NCBI GenBank assembly: GCA_030062745.1
Contig: CP099840.1
Coordinates: forward strand, 34,723,101-34,787,100
Length of the DNA stretch: 64,000 nt
From: Capitulum mitella
Taxonomy: Eukaryota; Arthropoda; Thecostraca; Pollicipedomorpha; Pollicipedidae
Direction of reading: 5' to 3'
Below the pieces are notes generated by a model. The model worked only from the letters and a program-made list of their open reading frames with translations, did not search any database and was not told the origin of the DNA. Within the stretch, counting starts at the first letter, position 1; every line of letters begins with the position of its first letter. The position numbers were made by a program, and so were the translations under genes. Positions 11,600 to 24,944 of the stretch are shown here, piece after piece.

Positions 11600-12805
11600 G
11601 TGAACGTTTTGGGAGGCATTCGTACTCAGTTATTGATGAGTGTTGAATCATTTACTTATGGGTTATTACAGCACGAGTTGAAAGTTTCGCGATGTTCACG
11701 TTGTGATCTTTGTCAATACATTCTCAAGGCATATAAAATATCAACAGGATGTTGTGGTTATTTAAATGGGTAAGTGCAGCAAGAAACATTGCTGTAACTG
11801 CGCAACAGTAATCTTCCTGATTTGTTTGCCCAGTCCTGCAGGTATGGATTTCAAGGTCAAAGATGAGCAACGTCAACATTTAGTAAATCACTTTTTTACG
11901 AAATATCGTCGAGGAATTCAAGGAACGTGCACAGATAGGAGTGAGTATGTCAGTAGTGTGTATCAACGAAGAGTTCCGTAGAAAAGCAATTATTCCAGTC
12001 ATTACTTTAGCAATTCTGTCCTGTCGCTACTCCCCTGTGGCACAATGCAGACGGCGCGGTCGGTGGCAATTACGCCACTATACCAGCAATGCACATATCT
12101 TCGCATTACGAATTCATTACCGTCGGTAGGCGCAGCAGCGAGCGAACAGTGGAAGGGGGCAAAGACACGCTTTGAGCAAGAACACCATTGACCGGACCAA
12201 TCGATTGTTCGATGAAGCATGAATGCAGACGTGGCGAAATGCCCATTTATATTCGTGGAGGACTGGGCTATGAAATAAAGCGCTGTGAAAGTTTTAGTAA
12301 GCATCGCGCTCGAATGTACAAACACCTGCATTTTTTGTGACATAACTTTGGATGGTATGGGTTTTTCGGTGAAACACGAATAAACTGTGTACCTCCTTCA
12401 GCTCGGATCAGAATCCGCGCGCGCGCGCAAAAAAAAAAACAGCTCAAAGCATGGGCACAACATTTGTACTATTCATGTTGCCAATGCAATAGCAATCATT
12501 CCGAGATTTAACATCAGGCCCATTGCGGTGTATGACGAAAACGAACTTCAGAATGACACTGGCAACACCAAAAATTATGCAAAGCCTTCATTTTCCATTT
12601 AAAGCATGCATTTCTGGTGATATGAAAATGCCTTGATTCATGCAAGAAACAGTACTATGATTCGGCGGTATTTTTGCGTCAACAGATTTTGGAATGGGGA
12701 ATGACAATGCTTGGAATGGAAGATCCACCTAACAAGGCTGCAAGCAGAACAGATGACTAACAGGAAGAACTGATTGGTTCGTACGACTGGTTCGTACGAC
12801 TCACA
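11600..12805. other. Intergenic, no gene recognised
   Basis: Short frames only, none with recognisable content. A short CG/poly-A tract lies at 12415-12440. Confidence 0.5.
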
Positions 12806-12813
12806 TACGTTTA

Positions 12814-15617
12814 CAGAGGCGTAGCTAGGGGGGGCAATGGGACCATGCCCCCCTAGAGGCCAAGCGGGGCCCCCTGGGGCCGAAGGCCCCAGTTCTTTGA
12901 ATGGCGTGAGGCGCCCGCCGCAGGGTGTCTTACACTATCCGAAACAGACAAATAAAACACAATGGGAATATTTTAAGCATTAAAGAAGGCTTACGAACTC
13001 GAAGAAAACGTACTCCGAATATACAAGAAGGCTTTGTGTGCTATGAAGAGAGGCCCGTGGTCTGATTGAGCGTTTAGGGGCCCCTGCTAGCTTATAGGGG
13101 AGTTCACTGTTTGTCTGGGGAGGACCCCCTGTCGGCCCATAAAGGGCCCCCGTCAGCCTCTGAAGGGACCTCCTGTCGGTTTGAATGCTATGAAGAAGGC
13201 CCCTGCCCCTGCCTCGAGAGGTCGACAGGGACACTTTACTGGAGGGTAGTGTGCCCTCTACAGACAGGCATTGACCCCCCTGGCCAACAGGGGCCCCAAA
13301 ACGATCATTCAGGAGACCCTGCTTTCCTGTGAAGATGTCCCTGCCGACCTGTAAGAGACACCCGCCAGGTCGGCTGGTTGGTTGGTTGGTTATTGGGGCT
13401 TAGGGGCGCACCGACTGCAGGGTCATTCGGCGCCCACCCCCCAGGTCGGCAGGAACGTCTCTACAGGCGAGCATGGGCCCCCTTTACGCTTCAGAAGGGC
13501 CCCTTTACAAACCGACAGTAATTTTAACCATATGGGGCCTCACTGATTACGAGGGCCAGGCGTGGATGCAAAGGGGGAGCAACTGGGTGATCGCCCCCTC
13601 CTCCCTGAGGCCTGAGAAGAGGCCCCTGTCAGACGTAAAAGGGGCCCGAAGGGGCCCGTATGGGCTTCACGGGTCTCCAAAAGACCATGACGGACTCTTG
13701 ATGCAGTCAGGGAGGCCTTCTGGAGGGTCAGATGACCTCTGAGACGCACAGAAGGGACACTGAAGCTCCCGAAGGGCCCTTGAGACCACCGCAGGGCCCC
13801 AGCACGGCAGAGTGCCCCTGAGACCGCCAGATGGCTCACAGGACCCCTGAAACGGCCAAGATGAGGACTAAGTCCCTAGGGGGCTCCTGTGAGTGAAAAG
13901 CTGAACGTTCTTGACGTAGCCAGAAGGTTTACGGGAGGGTTAATGAGACACTGACACAGTAAGATGGCCCCTAAGATGGAAAGAAGGGCCCTTGAAACTC
14001 TTTAAGGGACCCTGAAACCACAATAAATCCCAACAAGGCAAAGCTTCCATGAGACCCCTAAAATTGCCAGGGAGGGACCTGGACGGAAAGAACTTAAGAG
14101 AGTGCTTAGCACGGCATAAGGAGACCCTGGCCAGCCAGAGGAGTCCCTGAACGGGGATTCGTTGGTGACCTTCTCAACCTCGAGAGGAGGCACAAATGGG
14201 CTATACTGGCCTTTTTGAAATCTTGAGGGGTTCTTGATGCTGGCAAGGGCCCCCGGGAAGGTCAGGTGGTTTCTGAGATGGCAAGATGGGCCCGTACACC
14301 GCAGATGATCCCTGAGACCGCCAAAAAGGTCGAAGGGCCCCTGCGAGGCAAAGGCGATAAAAGGACCTCTGAGACGGTATTTGAGGTTTATGGAGGCCCT
14401 GGATGGCCAGAGGGTCCCGGAGTATAATAAGCAGGCTCCTAGCAGGGGCAAGGTCCCCCTGAGACTGCCAGCAAGGCCCCTGGAGCGCCAACAAAAGCCC
14501 TTTGTTACGGCTAGAGGGGTCCTAAAAGACTGTCAGATATAACTCATACAACATAGGAAGACTCCTGATACAGCCACGGGGGCCCGGAGACGTTCACAGG
14601 GCCTATGACACTGCATAGGGGCCCTGAAATTGCCAAAAGACCTTTTGTAACTGCCAGAGGGCCCATGAGATGGCAAAATCTTTCCCAGAGACAATAAGAA
14701 GAGTACCCAGGACCACATGGGTTCCACTGAAACTTCTAGAGAGGGATCTTTGAGACTGCTAACTAAAAGTCTCTAGCAATAGGGGCCCCTGAGACGACCA
14801 GAGGGGCCTCTGGAACTACTACACCTTGAGACGTCCAGATTGCTCCTGAAACGGCCAAAGAACGTAGAGGATTGCCAGAGGCGCCTCTGACGCGACAGAG
14901 ACTTGTTGAGGGTCTTAGTGCCTGAGTCTTAGTCTAATCTTAGTCTTAGTGCCTGAGGGGTTCCTTAAACGGCAAAAACGTCCCAAGGACAACAGGAGGG
15001 AAACCGAGATTAAGCGTCTCTGAAACCGCCAGATGGGTCCCTGAGACTGTCCGAGGTGACCCTGAAACTGCCAAAAGAGCGGCTGAGACGTCCCGCGAGA
15101 CACGTGAAACTGTAAAAGGAACCTCAGACCACTAGAGGGTCCTGGCACGGCAGACGGCCCGAGACCACCAAAAGTGTCCCTGTAACTGCAAAAGGAACCT
15201 AAACTAAGCTGACAAGAAAATCTCCAAAAACTGCGGGATGGGGAGGGAACAGACGGACTCCTGGACCACATACAGACACGACATTTCAAGTGCAGGGAGG
15301 GACGGAACCGTCTAAAATCTCGCCGATTTTGTCACTTTTAGAGCATTTTGTTCGGGAAACAATACGTCGAGTTTTCTCAAATAAGGTGACGCGTTTGAAT
15401 TTTCTCGGTTATTTTATATGGTTAAAAAACAAAATTACGTCAATGCTCATATCTGAAGGGAAAAAATGGGGGCCCCGCACTGACCATTCGCCTCCCCCCC
15501 TCTCCCATTCCCACCTTGGCGAAATCCTGAATCCACCCTTGGCGAGGGCCCCATTGGTTACGAGGGCCCCCTTGATCTGATTTGGTCCCCCTTGGCGGAA
15601 TCCTGGCTACGCCCCTG
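12814..15617 (+). mobile_element. hAT-like non-autonomous element, 2.8 kb
   Basis: The left end CAGAGGCGTAGCTAGGG and the right end (reverse complement CAGGGGCGTAGCCAGGA) form terminal inverted repeats of hAT type. They are flanked by a perfect 8 bp target duplication TACGTTTA (12806-12813 and 15618-15625). The interior has no transposase. From about 13050 to 15280 it consists of degenerate units of about 30 bp built on CCCTGAGACNGCCAGA. The same kind of interior occurs at 34480-38160. Confidence 0.85.
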
Positions 15618-15639
15618 TACGTTTACACACAGAGTGAGT

Positions 15640-16410
15640 CAGTCTCCTTTTAACCCTCCCCGGCCGTGAACATTTCCACCTACGTCCCGGGCTAGGGGGA
15701 GAGATGAAATCTTCCATCCTATTTGTGCTTGTGAAAGACGGACCAACCAAACAAAAACGAGCGTTTGGCAAATCAGCTTATCATTATTCGAATCATACGT
15801 AATTTAACCTCTAGTTTTCAGGCCACGTAATGCCTTCTCGGGTCACAGAGCATGGGAGTACCTCGTCGTTTCCCGTCCCAGCCGCGGCATTCCACGACCA
15901 GCCGGCACGGCAAAGCGGTGATTGTCCACCCTCATGTCTCAGATTTTGACCAAAATTGGTGTATGCAGTTTTAGTATAACCGGAATCTACCTGTGCAAAT
16001 TCCAGCGCGACCGCGTCAATAGTTCAGGAGTTATAGTCTCCGGCGTTTCGACAAGGTCACGCTGCAAGGGTTTTTCTATAACAAAGTTCACATCATCGCT
16101 TTAAAGTTCCCGTATCAGAAAACCTCCAAATTTCAATGTCTGTTAATTTTTTCTAAATCGTAGAGGTTTCCCTTCAAAAGCTTTTAGCTTGGAAGACTGT
16201 CTAAGGCTACCAGATACCTTCAGCTCTAGTTCCCAGAGTCGGCACCGAATGGGACAAAGACAAAGACGTCTGAAAACGCATTAACGCCTCAAGTACATCA
16301 ATCGTGGGGTTGTGCCGCTAGATGAATCATATCCATAATGTTAAACGATAGTTCCTTTTCTAATCTTAAAATAGCTTACACTCGCGGAAACTTCTGAGCT
16401 CTTGCATCCG
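15640..16410. other. Intergenic, no gene recognised
   Basis: No recognisable coding sequence. The region precedes the satellite. Confidence 0.5.
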
Positions 16411-17922
16411 CCTTACAACAACCAGTTCCGCCATTCCGTGCGTTCTCACGCTCGTTCAGTGGCTAAAGCCAAGGCTTTGCAGAATATTCGGATTGCACAA
16501 CGCCTCCTGGTTGGTTGTGTATGACATCAAAATCGCCGTGCCACGATGTGTTTCGAACGAGACAGGCTCATTTTGCTTAAAATCATCCTTGATCTGACCT
16601 GACCTGACCTGCCCTTGACTTCCATGCCATTCAAAAACACATCAGCATGATAACAGAGATCAAATGGCGCTTGTTTCACATTCGCGCTTTTAACCAATAT
16701 CTAGGTACGAATATTGTAATATGGGGCCTTGGTTGACCTGAGAGGCGCCTAAATGATATATTAATATTTTTTATGGTGTTTCAACAAACCTTACAACAAC
16801 CAGTTCCGCCATTCCGTGCGTTCTCACGCTCGTTCAGTGGCTAAAGCCCAGGCTTTGCAGAATATTCGGATTGCACAACGCCTCCTGGTTGGTTGTGTAT
16901 GACATCAAAATCGCCGTGCCACGATGTGTTTCGAACGAGACAGGCTCATTTTGCTTAAAATCATCCTTGATCTGACCTGACCTGACCTGCCCTTGACTTC
17001 CATGCCATTCAAAAACACATCAGCATGATAACAGAGATCAAATGGCGCTTGTTTCACATTCGCGCTTTTAACCAATATCTAGGTACGAATATTGTAATAT
17101 GGGGCCTTGGTTGACCTGAGAGGCGCCTAAATGATATATTAATATTTTTTATGGTGTTTCAACAAACCTTACAACAACCAGTTCCGCCATTCCGTGCGTT
17201 CTCACGCTCGTTCAGTGGCTAAAGCCAAGGCTTTGCAGAATATTCGGATTGCACAACGCCTCCTGGTTGGTTGTGTATGACATCAAAATCGCCGTGCCAC
17301 GATGTGTTTCGAACGAGACAGGCTCATTTTGCTTAAAATCATCCTTGATCTGACCTGACCTGACCTGCCCTTGACTTCCATGCCATTCAAAAACACATCA
17401 GCATGATAACAGAGATCAAATGGCGCTTGTTTCACATTCGCGCTTTTAACCAATATCTAGGTACGAATATTGTAATATGGGGCCTTGGTTGACCTGAGAG
17501 GCGCCTAAATGATATATTAATATTTTTTATGGTGTTTCAACAAACCTTACAACAACCAGTTCCGCCATTCCGTGCGTTCTCACGCTCGTTCAGTGGCTAA
17601 AGCCCAGGCTTTGCAGAATATTCGGATTGCACAACGCCTCCTGGTTGGTTGTGTATGACATCAAAATCGCCGTGCCACGATGTGTTTCGAACGAGACAGG
17701 CTCATTTTGCTTAAAATCATCCTTGATCTGACCTGACCTGACCTGCCCTTGACTTCCATGCCATTCAAAAACACATCAGCATGATAACAGAGATCAAATG
17801 GCGCTTGTTTCACATTCGCGCTTTTAACCAATATCTAGGTACGAATATTGTAATATAGGGCCTTGGTTGACCTGAGAGGCGCCTAAATGATATATTAATA
17901 TTTTTTATGGTGTTTCATGCAT
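16411..17922 (+). repeat. 378 bp satellite, four near-identical copies
   Basis: Units start at 16411, 16789, 17167 and 17545, exactly 378 bp apart. Copies 1 and 3 read AAAGCCAAGG where copies 2 and 4 read AAAGCCCAGG. This suggests a 756 bp dimer was the unit duplicated last. Copy 4 has ATATAGGG instead of ATATGGGG. Each unit contains GATCTGACCTGACCTGACCT, a run of direct TGACCT words. No long ORF. Confidence 0.95.
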
Positions 17923-17924
17923 GG

Positions 17925-18900
17925 CTAAACATTTGCAATTGTGATGCCAAAACACAGCACCAAAGTAACTTTACTTGAGTGCCAGTTTCGACACAAATCG
18001 CTGTTGTATTCCCGTTGCTGTTGACCTTAGCCGTCATGACCTGAAGAGTAGAAAATATCTTTTTGACAATGGAAAACCGTTTCTGACCCTTTTTGGACTG
18101 TTCAATGCTCAAGGTGAATTTGTAGGACCGTCATATTTGCTTTAACCGTTCACAGATTTTGGACGTCATGACACGACCTTGTTTGACCTCCTGACGCTAC
18201 AGTATTAAATCAAGGCCAACAAATATGCATTCACTCTTCATGAAATTTGACGAGCTTTCGATTTTTGTCACTCTCATCTTTGTAGGTTTCTTAGTTTTAT
18301 GTATGTTGTTGTAAACGAGACAGACACATTTTGCCTGTTATCGTTCTTGACCTGACCTGCCTTGACCTGCCCCTGACTTCTGTCATACAAGAACACATCA
18401 GCATGATCATAGCGATCGATTAGCGTTTGCTTGACATTCGCACCCAGTGTTGTCATATTCGACCTTGGATGATCTGGTATGGCCTAAGATGACCGATACT
18501 GATCTTCTTACGATTTTTTTTTAATTTGTGACCAAGCATTCGCAATGGTGATTCCAAAAAGTATGCTTGAAGTAAATTTACCTGAGTGCCAGTTTCAGTA
18601 CCAATCAGTGCTGTGTTCCAATAGCTGTTGACCCGACCCGATATGACCTGAATTGTACAAAATATCTTTTCGACTGTGGAAAACGTTCCTGGTCCTTTTA
18701 TGACTGCTCTATACTCAAGACAAATTTATCAAACCATCATATTTGCCATGATTGCCCACAGATTTTGGACGTCATGACATGACCTTATTTGACCTTTTGA
18801 CCCTACATTATTGGTTCGGAGTCGACAAGTAAGCATTCATTCTTCATGAAAATTGACGAGCTTTCGATTAGTGTCACTCTCATCTCTGTAGCTCTCTTAA
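17925..18900 (+). repeat. Diverged ~600 bp tandem pair related to the satellite
   Basis: 17940-18290 and 18540-18890 align (GAGTGCCAGTTTC, AAAATATCTTTT, TTTTGGACGTCATGACA, TTGACGAGCTTTCGATT). The stretch 18300-18480 is a diverged relative of the 378 bp unit (AACACATCAGCATGAT, GACCTGACCTGCC). Confidence 0.75.
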
Positions 18901-20500
18901 TTCCTCATCCGGGGCGACGTCTCGAAAAATTTCAAATGTGGTAAAACTTGCGCTCTCAGAATGAGCTGTTGTTACGCAAACGATGCTTCTGTTATTTGCT
19001 AAACGTGAAACCTAAATATGGACCTTTCATTAAGGCTAGACAAAACTTAACATTTTTACTAGCATGAGGTCACCTCGAGTCACATGACCTGAGGTCATCC
19101 CGTACACTTTGATAATTTATCACATGTAAAAATTCTGGCAAGTAACGCTTTCCTTTGACCTTTACGAGTTCAGAAATGTTTGGGTGTTGAAATATCGAAT
19201 ACCACGTCGCATAGTTATCGACCAACGAACAAATCCTTGTAACGTGACCTCGCCGAAATGCCGTAAGCTATACCTGCTGAGCCGTTGACCTGATCAAACT
19301 ACAATTGGCACAGGTGGATTCAGGACATAAGATACCCATAGACCAGTTTTGGTCACGATCTGAGACATGAGAGTGCCATCCACTTGTCGATTTGGCGTGG
19401 AATGCCTGAGTTATTATAGTCGTTTCACAGTATTTCGGTACACAAACTATGATTTTGTAGCAACCTGGTTTTAAAATGTGTAAAAGTTATTCTTCTCGAG
19501 GCCAAAGCTTGGTCAATGAAAGGCTAAGTATCAAAAGTAGCCTTCGTTTAGCTGCCGGTGTCGAAAATGATCTTAGGTTGTTACGGACCGGAGCTCTGAT
19601 CATCGAGGAAGGTAAAAATCATAGCCTATATTAGAAGCAGTGAAGCACAGTGCACTATAAGCGGTTCAAGGTTTTTGGGGTCGTGGAATGTCTGTGACTT
19701 AAGATGGCTTTTGAAACGTTACTGACGTTTCCAATCCCGATATGTTGTATGGCATATGTCCAAACAGTGCATTACCGAAAACTGGCTCCATACCTAATAA
19801 TACTTTCGAGCAAGAAACTCAAATGTAATTAGTATATAAACACAGAAAGCGAACTCTCGATAATGACACTTAATTTGATTGAAAGGATGTAAGATTAGTT
19901 AATGCAGACTTCGCGCTCTTGACGCGTTTCATTCGCCGGTAGTCGAAGAAAAATCTCGACGACGAGCAATCTTTCGGCGAGTGTTAAGATCAATACCCAC
20001 TTTATACTGTCCAGCATACGGTCCAAGGATGTGCGCAACACAGACACAGCGTACGGCAGGTCATTAGAATCCAAAACTATCTTGTGTTGAGCTCCCAGCA
20101 CGGCGTGTCGGCGCTCAGCTCTGAACAACCAGAAAGGAAGACGGCATCATTGTTAATTTCAATTATGGGAGGCTCCAGAAGTATCCCAAACAGGCCCGTG
20201 CCGAGTCAGGCACGTGGGCTTTCTTCAGGTACAGTAGTAAGGCTGCTTTTCTTAAATCTTAACACGCATTGGGAACTTCTCGTGACCTCCCTGATTGACA
20301 ATTATCATCATTTGGACAGTTCAGAATTGGACTCGAGCTTGGTTTTAACAATAATGTGGAGAACAAGGTGACAGGCAAAAAAAACGCATCCCACAAACGC
20401 CGCAGAAAGGTAATCGATACTCACAAGAGCATGCATGGCCCCGAAGCGTTATACTATGCATATCTGGATGAATTTGGGACAGTATTTACGCGTATTGCTG
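18900..20500. other. Non-coding, TGACCT/AGGTCA-rich
   Basis: No gene recognised. Words such as GAGGTCACC and CCTGAGGTCA recur in 19060-19300, as in other parts of the window. Confidence 0.5.
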
Positions 20501-20525
20501 AAGACGTAATTAATGATGTTCCATT

Positions 20526-21060
20526 TTGAGAAGCAGTCGTCTTACGATTAATAAGTTATTGGAATATATGCCGTCACACGTAAGGCACTCACTGCGTGTT
20601 GACGATTTTGCGATCTGGTGCTCCACATCTACGACTTATTCGGTCGAGGGACAATTTCAGCTGTGTTTAGACAAAACAGCAGCGCAGGACAGGGAAAAGG
20701 TTTTCCGTTTCCTGTCGAAAAGACCATTCGCATGCATTTTTACCACAGAAGCATAAATGCAGCGGCCCAAATTTGGCACTCCACGGTCATGCCCTGCGTG
20801 CAGTGAGACAACATTCTTGGATGGAACTTCGGCCGGTTCCTGTCCTCATATCCCACATCACGCGGATGTTTTAGGGAAAAAGGTAGCAGGAGGACGGACG
20901 TGTTGAAATTCGTCGGCCTAATGTCGTATCACGCCGATATAAGCTCACCACTTCTTAGAATATACGGGGCGCTGATCCATTCTGTCATAGACTACGTTAG
21001 TGTGCCTTTGTTCTGCTGTGAAAAAAGCGGCTGAAAACGGTGCGCAGGTCGTAAGGAACA
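20526..21060 (+). pseudogene. Non-LTR retrotransposon reverse transcriptase fragment
   Basis: The frame reads SHVRHSLRVDDFAIWCS, matching the catalytic block of Jockey-type LINE reverse transcriptases, where Y/F-x-D-D is followed by a hydrophobic strand. After a frame change comes EKTIRMHF. Around 20830-21020 there is a LGWNF segment followed by LLRIYGALIHSVIDYVSV, the conserved LYRxLIRSxxDYGS block. Stops and frame changes show it is dead. Only the palm and thumb region is present. Confidence 0.75.
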
Positions 21061-21069
21061 ATATGTCCT

Positions 21070-22150
21070 GCCACGTTTCGCGCGTACCGCGTGTTCAGTC
21101 TTCATGGCGACGCTAGAGAGTCACCTCTAGCCCTGTCAATAGCGCAATGAGGGGAAGGTAGTTTCTAATTTATCTTGCTAATGATGATGAAGAAATGTCT
21201 TCCTCAACAGATGCCATACTCCACAAGCCAATGTGTCTTCGAATGCTACAGTAGTCGAGGGAAGCGGGTATCAGTCTCAGCATAATCGCGAGGCTAAGAT
21301 TTCAAATGTCCACTCTCGCTGGACCCTCAGGCCGCAGCAAACAAAAACAAGCCGACAAAGACATCGTCAAACACGAGCAGCTCGCCACATAGCACACTGC
21401 ACATTGCGGAATTACACTAGTGTGTTTCTGGTGGGTCGAAAGTGGATAGCGGGACTGGCTAAGTTTTTGCATGCGGTCAAGCTAGGAAAAATGTTGTGCT
21501 TCCTGCGTTTGTTGTAGCTTTCAGTACTGGGCTGTCCGCGACCTGAGTCGTCCTCCTGTCATACTCGGCGAGTAGTGCTTCAACGCAGAACGCGCTTTCG
21601 CCGTGTCTACCGGATCAGTTTTGAAAATGCATTCGTGAATCACATTCGACTTAGGTCAAAATTCGAAAAACATCTGATCTGAATGTTGATCCGCCTGATT
21701 TTGACCCAGGCAAACTACACCGTCAATCTGGCTCAGTGCCATTAAATTGTATATGCAAAGCAGGGTATGAAAATAAAATGACAATATGCTTATGAAGAAT
21801 ACCTCCAGGTAGGAATCCACCAAATCAAATTGCATTAAAGGGGATACCAAGTGAGCCAGATAACTAATTCTCTTTTACAATCCCACAAAGCTCGACTATC
21901 CACAGCCCAGCTATTTGATTCATGCCCTACTAGTACCAAGAATACCCCACTAAGGAAAGATTAGATGAAAGGCGTTCATGAAGTATGTGGTCTTGTTTCG
22001 TATAACAAACACTGCAATCCTCCGCGTACTTCACGTGATGTCAAATGCCCGTCACCGTGTACTGCTTAAGTAGGTAGTAAGCTACCATTAGGTACCCAGG
22101 TTTGGGTAAGTCGACAGAGACAGCTGCCTCTCGGGGCACCTGCGCGACTC
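21070..22150. other. Intergenic, no gene recognised
   Basis: No recognisable coding content on either strand. Confidence 0.5.
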
Positions 22151-22151
22151 G

Positions 22152-23371
22152 TTAACCCTGTTCCCGGCAGGGGGGGGGGGGCTGAATCCGCCCCACTCGG
22201 GTTTTTTGCTCGCCAATTCCAGGCTTTTTGACACAGTTTCACGAAACTTGGTCACCTTTCCAAGCTAGTCTTTCTACGTGCCATGGCAAAATTTCAAAAT
22301 TCTATTTCGTTCAGGGGCAGAGCCAGGCAACGTTTTTGGGAGGTACCTCAGGCCATTTTGGCCCTGTTGAGGGTAAAAGGAAAATCTCTGCCAAAAATAA
22401 CGCTTACAAGATAGAACTTAAAACTTTATATGGATGTATAGTAAAATAGTTGGGTAACGTGCACATGCAATTTTGTTTATGTGAGGTCACTTGACAAGGT
22501 CAGGTCAAGGTCAAAAGTTAAAATTTGGTTTTATAATAGTAATTTCGGTGCTATGTTTTCAAATACCAAACCCCGAATACGTATGATGTAGAAGGGTGCC
22601 CTCTACTTGTGTATTAAGTTTGAATTTGATATCGAGTCGGGGCACAGAGCTATGACCTAAAACGTCAGTGCGCGTACCCTATATCACAATAACGGTAAAA
22701 TGGAATTTTTGAAATAGAGTGAATTCAAATGATTGAAAACGTTTACAGATAATATTAAATGCACACGAGATCATTCCAAGCGACACCAAGGTCACTGGAA
22801 AGTCATTTAAGGTCAAAGGTCACAAGTTGATCTAAAGAACGCGTACCATGACAGTTTCCCCCTTGTTCATGTCCCTGGCAACGCCTATGCTAACATGATA
22901 CAAACATTGCAATACGATTTGTACTTCTTTAGCATAACATGACTAGCAGAAGCCAAAAAAGTGTTTCTGCACTCTTTCTTCATTCATTTGTGGAAAACTA
23001 ATCCTCCTATTTTTGGAACCCTGTGAACGCTCATGAACTTTCTCAAAATTTCAAAAGTGTGTACGAATGGTAAAAGTCCCGTCCATAATCTCTCGATTCA
23101 TGCCAATTTCATCGAAATCGGCCCATAAACAATGGAGTTATATGAGGTCCAAAAGTACGCCTAATTTTGACATATTTGCCCACCTGTATCCACCACCTTG
23201 AAAATTTTGAAAATTCCTTTTAATAAAAATGCAGTTTACGTCACAACAAACCGATTTCCATTTGTTGCGATGAAATCGGACGAGTAGTTCTCGAGATCTC
23301 AGGGGGGCCGAATCCGCCTCGCCCCCGCCGGGAATCGACTATACCGTCTAGCCCTCCGGGATTAGGGTTAA
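22152..23371 (+). mobile_element. piggyBac-like non-autonomous element, copy 1
   Basis: The ends are TTAACCCTGTTCCCGG and (reverse complement) TTAACCCTAATCCCGG. A TTAA is present on each side and the termini are CCCT...AGGG, as in piggyBac elements. It is 1220 bp including both TTAA and has no transposase ORF. The sequence is collinear with 34573-35795. The interior is rich in AGGTCA words. Confidence 0.8.
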
Positions 23372-23981
23372 AGTATCACGTGACTTACGCTGTGTTGTTC
23401 AATGTTCCGTATGCCGCTGGTTCCATTTTTTCGCCAAATAACCCCCGAGCGCCTGCCTTTATTGACTTTTGGGCTGTTTGTCTGAGGTGGATTAGGAGGC
23501 ATAGCCTCTTGCGCATAGTCAAGCGTCCGTGCATTGAAATGTTTTGTGTGACGTCGGGCGTCAGTCAGTCGTCTTGACTTCTGTGCATAGTAAAAAGTGT
23601 AGGTAATTGTTGTCACTAGGGCGCCGTTATTGGAAAAAAGTGGTGGATAACTATCCAGGGCCCTATATATACTGTCAAGGAGTAATCAGCGTTAAAATGC
23701 GGTAACCGGGAGCTAAAGCTGCTAGGTACGATCACCCCAAGTCATGGCTTCCACGGTTATGTTCTAATTTTAGGTACACACTAATACTATGCTACATTCC
23801 CGCCTATTATCGCAGTGAAGTGCCCAGAAAGTAAAGCCTATCTAATTACATGCAGTATTCCATACCGAACACCTATAAGCAATCATATTAGATGAATATA
23901 GCCATCTTCGATATGCATGTATAGAGTAACCAAATTCTGTCATTTTCATTTTTCATACATTTTGCAGACTTAGGTTCCATC

Positions 23982-24046
<65 letters not shown>

Positions 24047-24940
24047 TATATACATCTCGTTGGCGTTTGGCAGTCCCCGGCATTCCAGAAAAAACTATGC
24101 GTTCCATGTAATGCCCGTGTTCAATGTAACCTTCGTGAAATTACCACTGCTTAGGCGTTATTTCAAACGCTCGAAGCTTCTCGGGCAAACAGTGTAATGT
24201 CCACAAATGATGAGTATTACGCAATTTTGGCAAGCATGACAAGAAACGTCCGGTTGACTTTCGGCAAACTCCGTTATGAATGACAAGAGCAATTGCGGTG
24301 ATGCATGTGGGGGGAGGGGTGAAGGGAGGACACTGAGTCATGACGTCTAACCCTTTGGGCGCCGAATACCAATATCCCTGTCATAAGACTACGGATGCCC
24401 CGAAATCGGTCGGCTGAACTGGTCATGGTGTGCCTGCCCTTCTCCATTAACGTCTTACGAACACGTCACTGCGTGGTTATAATGACAAACAGGAAGATCG
24501 TTTGCGCAAGCGCTGAAGCACGCGAGGAAACATTTTTCTTGATCCAGCGTCCGAGCGACAGGCAGTTTCGCACCGAATCATTCCGAGAGTGGTTGTCGAG
24601 ATCCTGGAAGCATGGATACTGTTCCAGAGCTGGAAGTTGCAGAATTGGGTTTGAATGGGTTTGGGCCAAGAAGCAACAACTAAAAATGTATCAAGTGATA
24701 ATATTCAAACAATAAAAGAGAAGCATTACCAAAAAACTAGACGAAAACCGCAAAAATGTGAAAAGTATGACACTTGGCCACGGTTGCGTCAACCAGTATA
24801 AATATAACTATATTGGTAATATATTAACACCCGGTGGTTGACAAAGGGAATCGTGAACTTGAAACGTCTGAGAGCCTCATGGTCGACGCATGAAGAGTTA
24901 ATACAGTTAGTTTTATCCCGTGAGGCGAAAGCACAATGAG
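23372..24940. other. Intergenic; (AT)n at 23991-24042
   Basis: No gene recognised. Contains one near-perfect (AT)n microsatellite. Confidence 0.55.
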
Positions 24941-24944
24941 CAGT

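Noticed and set aside
13050..15280. CRISPR-like periodic units of about 30 bp
   Set aside because: Units are degenerate throughout, with no conserved repeat and unique spacer alternation, in a eukaryotic transposon.
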